From Flavobacteriales bacterium (GTDB lineage: Bacteria > Bacteroidota > Bacteroidia > Flavobacteriales_D > Sanyastnellaceae), in assembly GCA_947465255.1 (NCBI GenBank), contig CANIAA010000005.1:1-35779 (forward strand): a DNA stretch of 35,779 bases, in the 5' to 3' direction. The notes beneath the pieces were generated by a model that was not told the origin of the DNA, did no database searches, and was given only the letters and a program-made list of their open reading frames with translations. The position numbers were made by a program, and so were the translations under genes. Shown here one piece after another: positions 1 to 9,167 of this stretch (its first letter is position 1; every line of letters starts with the position of its first letter).

Positions 1-63
1 AAAGCTCCGCTGGTGCCGGTAAACCACCCGTATTTGAACGAAAGTGAGAACCATTCGATATAA
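1..63 (+). CDS. C-terminal tail of upstream gene, probably a quinol:cytochrome c oxidoreductase (alternative complex III) subunit (partial)
   Basis: Frame 1 reads KAPLVPVNHPYLNESENHSI* and stops at 61-63. Location directly upstream of coxB-coxA fits the ACIII-cox cluster typical of Bacteroidota. Confidence 0.5.
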   Translation, partial: KAPLVPVNHPYLNESENHSI

Positions 64-103
64 GAAATTGTTGTTTTAGAGAACAGGAGTAAAACGAAGA
101 GAA

Positions 104-1366
104 ATGAAACTACTGATCATTCTGGTAATTGTTTTAGCGATCATCGCCATCGTACAATTGACCAAAGTCTATGAATTTACGCGTGCATTGCGTAAATCAA
201 AGGAAGAAGAAATTTCACCGGCCGACAACAAGCTCAATGCGAACTTGATGGTGGTGTGGATGCTTGTATTCTTTATTGGAACGCTCTACCTGTATGGCCG
301 TTATGGCGATTATTTGCCTGAGCCTGCGTCGGAACACGGAAAAGATGTGGATTGGTTGATGAGCGTAAACATCTGGATGATAACCGTGATGTTCTTCATC
401 ATGAATGCCATGCTTTTCTTGGTTGCATGGAAATATCAGTACAAGAAGGATCGCAAAGCCCGCTTCTTCGCTCATGACAATCGCTTGGAAATGGTTTGGA
501 CCTTAATTCCAGGTGTTGCTATGGCCTTCATTATTGTATTCGGTTTGATTACTTGGAATAAGATTACAGGCCCAGCATCTAAAGACGCTATGCAGGTTGA
601 ATTGTATTCAAAGCAATTCGGCTGGATTGCTCGCTATTCCGGTGCGGATGGAGAGTTTGGCGCAGCCAATTACAACCTCATCAGCTCTGCAAACGAAATG
701 GGTCTTGTTTCGAAGGATTTGATTGCAGCGAAAATTCAAGAGCTTGACAAAGACATAGAAGCATTGAAGGCTCAATTGGATGAGAATGAGAAGCTTCCTG
801 TTATGCCCGAGAGCTACGTGGAAACATTGGAAGACAAAATCTACCGACTCGAGCGCCACAAGCAGCGTATCCTTGACTTGGGAGAGTTCAAAGAACCAAG
901 CGGAAAGAGCAACTGGGAGACCGGTGCTGATGACCAGATTGTGAAAGGTGAAATGCACATACCGGTGGGAAAAGAAGTTGAGTTCGTGTTCCGTTCACAA
1001 GACGTAATTCACTCTGCCTATATGCCGCACTTCCGTGCTCAAATGAACACCGTTCCCGGTGTACCTACTCGCTTCAAAATGACTCCAACCATTACAACTA
1101 AGGAGATGCGTGGTAAGTTGGGCGACGATAAGTTTGACTACATATTGCTTTGTAACAAAGTTTGTGGTAACGCCCACTTTAACATGCAGATGAAAATTGT
1201 TGTTGAATCGCAGGAAGAATATCTTGCATGGATAGAAAAGCAAAAAACTTTCGCAGGGGAGCCTGCAACGGAAGCCGCGCCGGCAGAAGGAACTGAGGCT
1301 CCAGCCGACACTACCAAGAATGCTATGATGCCTGCTGCTCAGGCTAGTTTAAAGACGACTCGTTAA
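104..1366 (+). CDS. coxB: cytochrome c oxidase subunit II
   Basis: N-terminal TM helices, then a cupredoxin domain with the CuA-type motif CNKVCGNAHFNMQM; followed by coxA. Confidence 0.93.
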   Translation: MKLLIILVIVLAIIAIVQLTKVYEFTRALRKSKEEEISPADNKLNANLMVVWMLVFFIGTLYLYGRYGDYLPEPASEHGKDVDWLMSVNIWMITVMFFIMNAMLFLVAWKYQYKKDRKARFFAHDNRLEMVWTLIPGVAMAFIIVFGLITWNKITGPASKDAMQVELYSKQFGWIARYSGADGEFGAANYNLISSANEMGLVSKDLIAAKIQELDKDIEALKAQLDENEKLPVMPESYVETLEDKIYRLERHKQRILDLGEFKEPSGKSNWETGADDQIVKGEMHIPVGKEVEFVFRSQDVIHSAYMPHFRAQMNTVPGVPTRFKMTPTITTKEMRGKLGDDKFDYILLCNKVCGNAHFNMQMKIVVESQEEYLAWIEKQKTFAGEPATEAAPAEGTEAPADTTKNAMMPAAQASLKTTR

Positions 1367-1396
1367 ACAAGAGATAAAATTTAAAGTACAAGAACG

Positions 1397-3196
1397 ATGG
1401 GAAATGCAGAACACACCGCTCATGATCACAGCCACGATCACGGGCACGCACATCACCACGAAGAATCATGGGTTTCGAAATACATCTTCTCGCAAGACCA
1501 TAAGATGATTTCCAAGCAGTTCCTGATCACAGCCATTGTTATGGGTGTTATTGCGGTTATGCTTTCCATATTCTTCCGTTTGCAGTTGGGTTGGCCGGGC
1601 GAGAAGTTTCAGATTCTGAACTTCTTCTTGGGTGACAAGTGGGCGCCGGACGGATTGCTTGACAAGAATGCTTATCTCGCTATGGTGACCATCCACGGTA
1701 CTATCATGGTGTTCTTTGTATTGACAGGTGGATTGTCAGGGACCTTTGCGAACCTTCTCATTCCATTGCAAGTAGGAGCCCGCGATATGGCAAGTGGCTT
1801 CCTGAACATGTTGTCATATTGGTTTTTCTTGTTGTCAAGCATGATCATGGTGGCATCTCTCTTCGTTGAAGGTGGAGCTGCCAGTGGTGGTTGGACAATT
1901 TATCCTCCGCTTTCAGCACTCCCTCAAGCAATGCCAGGCTCAGGAACGGGTATGACACTTTGGTTGATTTCAATGGTGTTCTTCATTGCTTCTTCTTTGT
2001 TGGGGGGCTTGAACTATATCGTTACCATCATCAACCTTCGTACAAAGGGAATGAAGATGACGCGTCTGCCATTGACCATGTGGGCATTATTTGTAACCGC
2101 AATCCTCGGTGTATTGTCATTCCCGGTATTGGTTTCAGCAGCAGTGTTGTTGTTGATGGACCGTAGCTTCGGAACAGCGTTCTACTTGTCTGATATATTC
2201 ATTCAAGGCGAAGCTCTCGACGTAACAGGAGGTTCACCATTGTTGTTCCAGCACTTGTTCTGGTTCTTGGGTCACCCTGAAGTTTACATCGTACTCTTAC
2301 CTGCTTTGGGTATCTCTTCAGAAGTGATTTCAACCAATTCACGTAAGCCGATTTTCGGATACAAGGCGATGGTGGGATCTATCCTTGCAATCGGTTTCTT
2401 GTCGTTCATCGTGTGGGGTCACCACATGTACATCACCGGAATGAATCCCTTCCTCGGTTCTGTATTCGTGTTCACTACGCTGTTGATTGCCATTCCTTCT
2501 GCAGTGAAGGCCTTCAATTACATCACAACATTGTATCAGGGTAACATTCGCTTCACCCCTGCGATGTTGTTCTCGATTGGTCTTGTATCGACCTTCGTAA
2601 CTGGTGGTTTGACGGGTATCATCCTCGCTGACTCAGCACTTGATGTGAACGTGCACGACACTTACTTCGTAGTAGCTCACTTCCACATTGTAATGGGTAT
2701 GTCGGCTATCTTCGGTATGCTCGCCGGTATTTATCACTGGTTCCCGAAAATGTATGGCCGTATGATGAATACCAAGCTCGGGTATGTTCACTTCTGGTTT
2801 ACCCTTGTGTGTGGTTTCGGTGTATTCTTCCCGATGCACTTTGTGGGTATGGCTGGTGCGCCTCGTCGTTATTACGATTATTCAGAGTTCCCATTCTTGG
2901 ATTGGGTTATGGATTTGAATCCGATTATTTCAGTTTTTGCTATCGTAGGTGGAGCAGCTCAATTGCTCTTCTTGTTCAACTTCTTCCATAGCATGAAGTA
3001 TGGCCAGGTTGCAACACAGAACCCATGGGCTTCTAACACGCTCGAATGGACAACTCCGGTGAAGCACATTCACGGTAACTGGCCGGGTGCAATTCCGGAG
3101 GTACACCGCTGGGCTTACGACTACAGCAATCCGGATCATGAAGAGGATTTTGTGCCTCAAGTGGTTCCAATGAAACCAGGTGAACACGCGCATTAA
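1397..3196 (+). CDS. coxA: cytochrome c oxidase subunit I (heme-copper oxidase, GHPEVY-type)
   Basis: Multi-TM protein with FWFLGHPEVYIVLLPALGISSEV, WGHHMY and HDTYFVVAHFHIVMG motifs; His-rich N-terminus. Confidence 0.96.
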   Translation: MGNAEHTAHDHSHDHGHAHHHEESWVSKYIFSQDHKMISKQFLITAIVMGVIAVMLSIFFRLQLGWPGEKFQILNFFLGDKWAPDGLLDKNAYLAMVTIHGTIMVFFVLTGGLSGTFANLLIPLQVGARDMASGFLNMLSYWFFLLSSMIMVASLFVEGGAASGGWTIYPPLSALPQAMPGSGTGMTLWLISMVFFIASSLLGGLNYIVTIINLRTKGMKMTRLPLTMWALFVTAILGVLSFPVLVSAAVLLLMDRSFGTAFYLSDIFIQGEALDVTGGSPLLFQHLFWFLGHPEVYIVLLPALGISSEVISTNSRKPIFGYKAMVGSILAIGFLSFIVWGHHMYITGMNPFLGSVFVFTTLLIAIPSAVKAFNYITTLYQGNIRFTPAMLFSIGLVSTFVTGGLTGIILADSALDVNVHDTYFVVAHFHIVMGMSAIFGMLAGIYHWFPKMYGRMMNTKLGYVHFWFTLVCGFGVFFPMHFVGMAGAPRRYYDYSEFPFLDWVMDLNPIISVFAIVGGAAQLLFLFNFFHSMKYGQVATQNPWASNTLEWTTPVKHIHGNWPGAIPEVHRWAYDYSNPDHEEDFVPQVVPMKPGEHAH

Positions 3197-3214
3197 TAAG
3201 ATGCATATAAATAC

Positions 3215-3245
3215 AAGACCCGCTCTCGCAGCGGGTCTTTTTTTT
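3215..3245 (+). terminator. Rho-independent terminator after coxA
   Basis: Stem AAGACCCGCT (3215-3224), loop CTCGC, AGCGGGTCTT (3230-3239), then a T run. Confidence 0.9.
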
Positions 3246-3250
3246 AACCA

Positions 3251-3258
3251 TAACTTTG
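3251..3258 (+). promoter_or_regulatory. Candidate Bacteroidota -7 box (TAACTTTG, TAnnTTTG consensus) for the 3263 gene
   Basis: Exact TAnnTTTG match 4 nt before the ATG at 3263; no clear -33 TTG. Confidence 0.4.
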
Positions 3259-3262
3259 CTAC

Positions 3263-3916
3263 ATGCGGTTTTCTGTATTTGTGATTGTGTTCGTTTTACT
3301 GAGTGTTTGCGCATCGTCACAAACATTTAATCTCAGTGATTCGCTGCGGCATGTTTTCAGACAACGTGTTACACCTAGCTTCAAATTCGACACACGCAAT
3401 TCATTTATCACCGGCAACGCAACAAAGGTTTATGGAATAAAGGCCGGAGTCAATTTTGGCAAGCGCCTTAGCGTGGGGCTTGGCTATAATTTTATTGGCA
3501 CTGAATTGCAGGAGACTATCGTAGTTAATGAGAAGTATGTATCGGCTGATATAAGAATGAATTATCTAGCTCCGTTTATTGAATACAGCTTTTATCAGCG
3601 AGGTCCTTGGGAGCTAGTCACTCCCATACAGATTGGTGTTGGAAATAGTTTTCTCCAGTACTCGACAGAAGAAGGTCAGCGAGTGCTCAATAAAAGTAGG
3701 GTCATCCTGTATGAACCGGGAATGGCCTTCGAATATAAAATAATGAAAATGCTTGGGGTGGGCGTAGGTTTAGGATACCGCATTATGCTCAAGAACAACC
3801 GTGGCATAGAGCAACAATTCACTTCTCCTGTGTATGCGTTGCGCGTAAGGTTGATATTTGACGAACTTTATCGGCGTTATAAGGATTATAGTGAGACCGA
3901 AGAGACTAAGCAGTAA
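3263..3916 (+). CDS. Predicted outer-membrane beta-barrel protein
   Basis: Signal peptide ([20 protein letters not shown]) and alternating amphipathic beta-strand pattern ending in ALRVRLIF. Confidence 0.65.
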   Translation: MRFSVFVIVFVLLSVCASSQTFNLSDSLRHVFRQRVTPSFKFDTRNSFITGNATKVYGIKAGVNFGKRLSVGLGYNFIGTELQETIVVNEKYVSADIRMNYLAPFIEYSFYQRGPWELVTPIQIGVGNSFLQYSTEEGQRVLNKSRVILYEPGMAFEYKIMKMLGVGVGLGYRIMLKNNRGIEQQFTSPVYALRVRLIFDELYRRYKDYSETEETKQ

Positions 3917-3921
3917 TCATC

Positions 3922-4941
3922 ATGAGCGACTCATTTAACATACACGAAGAGGCCGAGAGCCCCGAGAGGGATTATGATCGTGTGTTGCGACCGAAAACCT
4001 TCGACGATTTTACGGGTCAGCGACAGGTTCTCGAGAATCTCGAAATTTTTGTCAAGGCAGCAAAGCTCCGCGAAGAGTCGCTAGATCACGTTTTATTGCA
4101 TGGCCCTCCCGGTTTGGGAAAAACCACGCTGGGGTATATCATTTCTAACGAAATGGGAGTCAACATTAAAACGACCTCAGGACCGGTTCTTGATAAGCCG
4201 GCTGATTTGGCCGGGTTGCTAACAAATCTCGAGAATAACGACATTCTTTTTATTGATGAGATACATCGCTTAAGTCCTGTGGTGGAGGAATACCTCTACT
4301 CAGCCATGGAAGACTTCTGTATAGACCTGGTGATCGATACGGGTCCTAACGCACGTTCTGTACAAATCAAGTTGAATCCGTTTACGTTGATTGGTGCAAC
4401 CACGCGGAGTGGTTTGCTGACAGCCCCGCTGCGCGCGCGATTCGGTATTAATGCCCGTCTTTCCTACTACGATTCTCGCACGCTCACAGATATTGTTCAG
4501 CGCAGCGCCGACATCTTGAATATGGAAATTCTGGAGGACGCAGCTTTCGAAATTGCTCGCAGAAGTCGCGGTACTCCGCGTATTGCGAATGCTTTATTAC
4601 GACGTGTTCGTGATTTCGCGCAGATCAAGGGAAATGGAAAGTGCGACTTGGAGATTACTCAATTTGCATTGAATGCGCTGAATGTCGATACGCACGGTTT
4701 GGATGAAATGGACCACAAGATTTTGTTTACCATTATCGATAAATTTAATGGCGGACCGGTTGGCTTGAATACAGTGGCTACCGCTGTAGGTGAAGACTCC
4801 GGAACCATCGAAGAAGTGTATGAGCCATACCTTATTCAAGAGGGATTCATCATGCGCACTCCACGCGGGCGTCAGGTTACGGAACAGGCCTACAAGCATC
4901 TTGGCAAGTTGAAAGGAAGTCGTTCTGGAGAATTGTTCTGA
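3922..4941 (+). CDS. ruvB: Holliday junction branch migration DNA helicase RuvB
   Basis: [12 protein letters not shown], Walker [50 protein letters not shown]. Confidence 0.97.
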   Translation: MSDSFNIHEEAESPERDYDRVLRPKTFDDFTGQRQVLENLEIFVKAAKLREESLDHVLLHGPPGLGKTTLGYIISNEMGVNIKTTSGPVLDKPADLAGLLTNLENNDILFIDEIHRLSPVVEEYLYSAMEDFCIDLVIDTGPNARSVQIKLNPFTLIGATTRSGLLTAPLRARFGINARLSYYDSRTLTDIVQRSADILNMEILEDAAFEIARRSRGTPRIANALLRRVRDFAQIKGNGKCDLEITQFALNALNVDTHGLDEMDHKILFTIIDKFNGGPVGLNTVATAVGEDSGTIEEVYEPYLIQEGFIMRTPRGRQVTEQAYKHLGKLKGSRSGELF

Positions 4942-5903
4942 TGGCTACGCAGTTGGATTTGCGCGCGTCAGAAAATGCGCAACTGATTAAGAAACTCGCA
5001 GTGGATTTAGGGTTTTCTTTTTGCGGCATCTCAAAGGCTGATTTTCTGCGGGAAGAAGCTCCGCACCTCGAAACATGGCTGAACAAGGGGATGCATGGCG
5101 AAATGGCTTACATGGAAAACCATTTCGACATGCGTCTCGACCCCAGGCTGCTTGTGCCCGGAGCGAAATCGGTTGTTTCTTTTCTTTTCAATTATTTTCC
5201 GGATCCTCAACACTCTATTGCAGCCGGTGCATTGAAGGTTTCGAAGTATGCGTGGGGCGAAGACTACCATTACGTTGTGAAAGACAAACTGAAGTTGCTC
5301 ATGGAGCAATTGACTGAACAAATTGGCGATGTTGAAGGCCGTGCTTTTGTTGATTCGGCTCCGGTGCTCGATAAGTCCTGGGCCAAGAAAAGCGGTTTGG
5401 GATGGATAGGAAAAAATGCAAACCTGATCAACAAGAAACAGGGGTCTTTTTTCTTCATCGCTGAATTGATTATTGACTTGGAACTGGAGCCTGATGGCCC
5501 GGTTACGGACCATTGTGGAACGTGTCGCGCATGCATAGATGCTTGTCCAACCGATGCGATTGTGGAGCCCTATGTGGTGGATGGCAGCAAGTGTATTTCG
5601 TATTTCACCATTGAGTTGAAGAAGGAATTGCCTGCGGAGTGGATTTCGAAAATGGACGGCTGGCTTTTCGGATGCGATGTTTGCCAAAATGTTTGTCCAT
5701 GGAATCGATTTTCAGTAGTGAATACCGAGCAGCGTTTTGCTCCGCGACAACAATTGCTCAACATGTCGTCGGGAGAATGGCAAGACTTAACCGAAGATGT
5801 CTTTTCACACGTAGCAAAGCGATCTCCGCTCAAGAGAAAGGGCCTCGATGGTTTGCGAAGAAATGCCGGCTTGCTTCACTCAGATAACATTGGTGGTAAA
5901 TGA
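4941..5903 (+). CDS. queG: Epoxyqueuosine reductase
   Basis: Two 4Fe-4S motifs ([27 protein letters not shown]) and [22 protein letters not shown]. Start overlaps the ruvB stop by 1 nt (TGATG). Confidence 0.95.
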   Translation: MATQLDLRASENAQLIKKLAVDLGFSFCGISKADFLREEAPHLETWLNKGMHGEMAYMENHFDMRLDPRLLVPGAKSVVSFLFNYFPDPQHSIAAGALKVSKYAWGEDYHYVVKDKLKLLMEQLTEQIGDVEGRAFVDSAPVLDKSWAKKSGLGWIGKNANLINKKQGSFFFIAELIIDLELEPDGPVTDHCGTCRACIDACPTDAIVEPYVVDGSKCISYFTIELKKELPAEWISKMDGWLFGCDVCQNVCPWNRFSVVNTEQRFAPRQQLLNMSSGEWQDLTEDVFSHVAKRSPLKRKGLDGLRRNAGLLHSDNIGGK

Positions 5904-5922
5904 TTGCTTGTGGTCATGAAAA

Positions 5923-7407
5923 ATGCGGGTCGCTCTAATTACCTTTGAGCAGTTAATTGACCAAGCAAGGATGACACAGATAAAATCAGCCAAGAGCACA
6001 TTGCTCAATGCATCAGGCATTACCATTTTTTACAACGATGAGCTTTCCAAGCTTACAGACCTCGATAAACAGCAACTATCGTTTTTCAAGAAAGAAATTG
6101 AACAGGAGAAGGATGTAATAACCCTGCAAGAGCTGGGTTTGTACAACTACTATCTGCCTCTCAAAAAGGAAGCAGCAACTCCCGAAGTACTTGAAAAACT
6201 ACGCATGAAGGGAGCTTCCTTGCTTTCTTCATTGAATGGCGCTAAGTCGGCAGAAGTATGTATCACGAACCTTACAGGTGAAAAGGAATTGTCGCTTGCG
6301 CTGGCGGAGGGAATAGCCTTGGCGAATTATCAGTTTTTGAAGTACTTCAAAGACAAAAAGAAGCGACAGAATTCTCTCAACACCATTCACATTGCTGACA
6401 AGTATGTGTCGGCCAAGGAAGCAGAAGCTCTGCAGAACGTTGTAGAGGCAACCCTTGTAGCTCGCACTTTGATAAATGAACCTGTTTCTTATCTCTCAGC
6501 TGTACAGTTTTCGAAGGATATGCAGAAGGTTGGAAAGGAGTCTGGTTTCAGCGTGAAAGTGCTTGGCAAGAAAGAAATTGAAGCCAAGAAGATGGGCGGA
6601 TTGCTTGCGGTGAATGCAGGAAGTATTGATCCGCCAACCTTCACCATTATGGAATACAAGCCTGAGAAGGCTCGCAATAAAAAGCCAATCGTGCTGGTTG
6701 GAAAAGGTGTAGTGTTCGACACCGGAGGCTTGAGTTTAAAGCCAACACCCAACAGCATGGATGAAATGAAGTGCGACATGAGCGGTGGTGCTGCGGTTGT
6801 AGGCGCTATGATGGCCATTGCGAAGAATCAGTTGCCGGTGCACGTCATCGGTTTGGTTCCGGCCACCGACAATCGTCCCGGAATGAATGCGGTTTGTCCG
6901 CAAGATGTAATTACCATAAGCGACGGAACAACTGTAGAAGTGCTGAATACCGATGCCGAAGGCCGACTCATTTTAGCTGACGCTCTTGTCTGGGCGAAGC
7001 AATACAATCCGGAAGTGTGTATCGATTTGGCAACACTCACGGGTGCTGCCGTACGTGCCATCGGAACGTATGCGAGCGCAGTGATGGGCACCGCCGAGCG
7101 CAACGTGATGGATCAGCTTGCCGAAAGCGGCATGCATGTGTGGGAACGCACCGTGCAGTTTCCGCTTTGGAAAGATTATGGCGACGAAATGAAGAGCGAT
7201 ATAGCGGACTTGAAAAACCTGGGCGGTGCATACGCCGGACAAATTTCAGCCGCTAAGTTTTTAGAGCATTTTACGGATTATCCGTGGATACATATAGACA
7301 TTGCAGGACCGGCCTATAGCAACGGAGCGAGCGGCTATCGCACCAAAGGCGGATCGGGAGTAGGTGTGCGCATGTTGTACGATTTCATACACAAGAATTA
7401 CTGTTAA
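5923..7407 (+). CDS. Leucyl aminopeptidase (M17 family)
   Basis: VGKGVVFDTGGLSLKP, MKCDMSGGAAV and NTDAEGRLILADALVWA motifs. Confidence 0.93.
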   Translation: MRVALITFEQLIDQARMTQIKSAKSTLLNASGITIFYNDELSKLTDLDKQQLSFFKKEIEQEKDVITLQELGLYNYYLPLKKEAATPEVLEKLRMKGASLLSSLNGAKSAEVCITNLTGEKELSLALAEGIALANYQFLKYFKDKKKRQNSLNTIHIADKYVSAKEAEALQNVVEATLVARTLINEPVSYLSAVQFSKDMQKVGKESGFSVKVLGKKEIEAKKMGGLLAVNAGSIDPPTFTIMEYKPEKARNKKPIVLVGKGVVFDTGGLSLKPTPNSMDEMKCDMSGGAAVVGAMMAIAKNQLPVHVIGLVPATDNRPGMNAVCPQDVITISDGTTVEVLNTDAEGRLILADALVWAKQYNPEVCIDLATLTGAAVRAIGTYASAVMGTAERNVMDQLAESGMHVWERTVQFPLWKDYGDEMKSDIADLKNLGGAYAGQISAAKFLEHFTDYPWIHIDIAGPAYSNGASGYRTKGGSGVGVRMLYDFIHKNYC

Positions 7408-7420
7408 GCCAATCAATCAA

Positions 7421-8494
7421 ATGAGTGAGCAAAGAATACGCGTTGCCGTGACAAGCGGCGACATAAATGGTGTCGGATTGGAAACCGTAATAAAGGTTTT
7501 TGCAGACCCCCGCATGGCCGAATCTATTACGCCTATCATCTATGCGCATCCTGAGGTTATCAAAGCGCACCGCAAAGGGCTCGATGTAGAAGACTTCCAG
7601 TATAACACCATTGCAAATGCGGGCGAAGCAATTGCAAAGAAGGTGAACCTTGTGAACGTTTGGAAAGACTTTAAAGGTGTTGTCGAGTTTGGTAAGCCAA
7701 CCAAAGACGCCGGTATGTTTGCTTTTAAAAGCCTGGAAGCAGCCGTTGCTGATTTGGCAAGCAATAAAGTCGATGTGATTGTTACTTCTCCAATTAATAA
7801 GGATACTATTCAAAGCGAGTCATTCAAGTTTCCGGGCCATACCGAGTATTTGGCCAAGTTCGCCAACACGGAAAAGGTACTTATGTTTTTGGTTAGCGAT
7901 ACGTTGCGTGTCGGAATTGTTACCGGTCACCTTCCCTTGAAAGATGTTTCGCAGCACATAACAAAGGAGCGCATTCTGGAGAAATTGCAACTCATGAATG
8001 AAAGCCTCGTGAAGGACTTTGGTGTAAACCGGCCGCGTATCGCAGTGTTGGGATTGAATCCACATGCCGGCGACAACGGGCTATTGGGTACAGAAGAAAA
8101 GGAAGTGATTATACCTGCTGTGCGCGAAGCATTCGAAAAAGGAATGATGGTATATGGTCCGTATGGCGCTGACGGCTTCTTCGGTAGCGGTGGTTACAAG
8201 CGATTTGACGCGGTGCTGGCTATGTATCACGACCAAGGCTTGGCTCCTTTTAAAGCACTGGCATTTGAGCATGGTGTGAACTTTACAGCCGGACTGCCGG
8301 TAGTGCGCACATCGCCTGATCATGGCACCTGCTTCGATATTGCTGGACAAGGCATCGCCGATGAGTCATCGTTGCGCGCGGCCATTTTCACAGCGTGCGA
8401 CGTGTATAAGCAGCGGAAGCATTATCGCGAATATGGATTGAATCCGCTTCGCAGACAAGATATACGCGACTCCAAGGACGATCAGCGCGAGTGA
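7421..8494 (+). CDS. pdxA: 4-hydroxythreonine-4-phosphate dehydrogenase
   Basis: Family-like start MSEQRIRVAVTSGDINGVGLE at 7421; SPINKDTIQ, FPGHTEYLA, GLNPHAGDNGLLGTEE, MYHDQGLAPFKALAF, RTSPDHGTCFDIAGQG. Confidence 0.93.
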   Translation: MSEQRIRVAVTSGDINGVGLETVIKVFADPRMAESITPIIYAHPEVIKAHRKGLDVEDFQYNTIANAGEAIAKKVNLVNVWKDFKGVVEFGKPTKDAGMFAFKSLEAAVADLASNKVDVIVTSPINKDTIQSESFKFPGHTEYLAKFANTEKVLMFLVSDTLRVGIVTGHLPLKDVSQHITKERILEKLQLMNESLVKDFGVNRPRIAVLGLNPHAGDNGLLGTEEKEVIIPAVREAFEKGMMVYGPYGADGFFGSGGYKRFDAVLAMYHDQGLAPFKALAFEHGVNFTAGLPVVRTSPDHGTCFDIAGQGIADESSLRAAIFTACDVYKQRKHYREYGLNPLRRQDIRDSKDDQRE

Positions 8495-8511
8495 TTCAAT
8501 TCTGATTCTGC

Positions 8512-8982
8512 TTGAAGATTGTTATTCTAACATTGGGCAAAACAAGCGCTTCGTATTTGCGCGAAGGCATTGCTGTTTATCAAGACCGTCTCAAGCATTA
8601 CGCAAAGGTTGAATACAAGGAATTGCCCGACGTTCCCGCAAAGGGAATTTCGTCTGAAATCTTAAAAGAGCGCGAATGTGAAGTGCTCATGAAGCAAATC
8701 AAGCCGGATGATTTCGTGTTGTTGCTGGATGAAAATGGCGATCATTTTTCCTCTCGTGGTTTCGCCGAGATGCTTCAGCGCCGCATGAACAGCGGAGTGA
8801 AGCAACTTGTGCTTATCATCGGCGGAGCGTTTGGTTTTTCAACGGCCATGTATGCCCGCGCCAATGGAAAGATCTCATTTTCTAAAATGACCTATTCGCA
8901 TGAGATGATTCGCCTCTTGCTTGTGGAGCAGCTGTATCGCGCACACACGATTTTGAAGGGCGAGAGTTATCATCATGATTGA
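8512..8982 (+). CDS. rlmH: 23S rRNA (pseudouridine1915-N3)-methyltransferase RlmH, TTG start
   Basis: LVLIIGGAFGFS, ISFSKMTYSHEMIRLLLVEQLYRAHTILKGESYHHD; starts at TTG 8512 with an in-frame TGA at 8503. Confidence 0.94.
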   Translation: MKIVILTLGKTSASYLREGIAVYQDRLKHYAKVEYKELPDVPAKGISSEILKERECEVLMKQIKPDDFVLLLDENGDHFSSRGFAEMLQRRMNSGVKQLVLIIGGAFGFSTAMYARANGKISFSKMTYSHEMIRLLLVEQLYRAHTILKGESYHHD

Positions 8983-9015
8983 GTGGCGAGTGGCTAATGG
9001 CGAGTGACGAATGGA
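8981..9015 (+). repeat. Degenerate heptanucleotide tandem array (about 5 units)
   Basis: GAGTGGC GAGTGGC TAATGGC GAGTGAC GAATGGA, overlapping the rlmH stop codon. Confidence 0.8.
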
Positions 9016-9039
9016 TGGTCCCTGACTCTTTGGCGGTAA

Positions 9040-9059
9040 GGACGCATTGTCATGCGTCC
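9040..9059. repeat. REP-like hairpin GGACGCAT-TGTC-ATGCGTCC
   Basis: 8-bp perfect inverted repeat, 4-nt loop, in a convergent intergenic gap. Confidence 0.65.
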
Positions 9060-9112
9060 GGCTAACGAAAAATAATCCTTTCCTTTTAATGGGCCGCGTC
9101 TCGACAAACGAA

Positions 9113-9148
9113 CAAAAAAAAACCGCCCCCAAACGGAAGGCGGTTTTT
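9113..9148. terminator. Terminator between rlmH and the minus-strand nuclease operon, probably bidirectional
   Basis: A tract, AACCGCC (9121-9127), loop, GGCGGTT (9139-9145), T tract. Confidence 0.85.
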
Positions 9149-9167
9149 ATGATTAGTAATTTTCTTC

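Noticed and set aside
5031-5687. 218-aa minus-strand ORF antisense to queG
   Set aside because: Composition is non-protein-like and the plus strand has an unmistakable queG with two 4Fe-4S motifs.
7364-7420. N-terminal extension of pdxA in the ORF track (MCACCTISYTRITVKPINQ)
   Set aside because: Overlaps the pepA 3' end and precedes the family-typical start MSEQRIRVAVTSGD at 7421.
8875-9132. 85-aa minus-strand ORF containing RHSPLATRHS
   Set aside because: The peptide is a translation artefact of the heptamer array and overlaps the rlmH 3' end.
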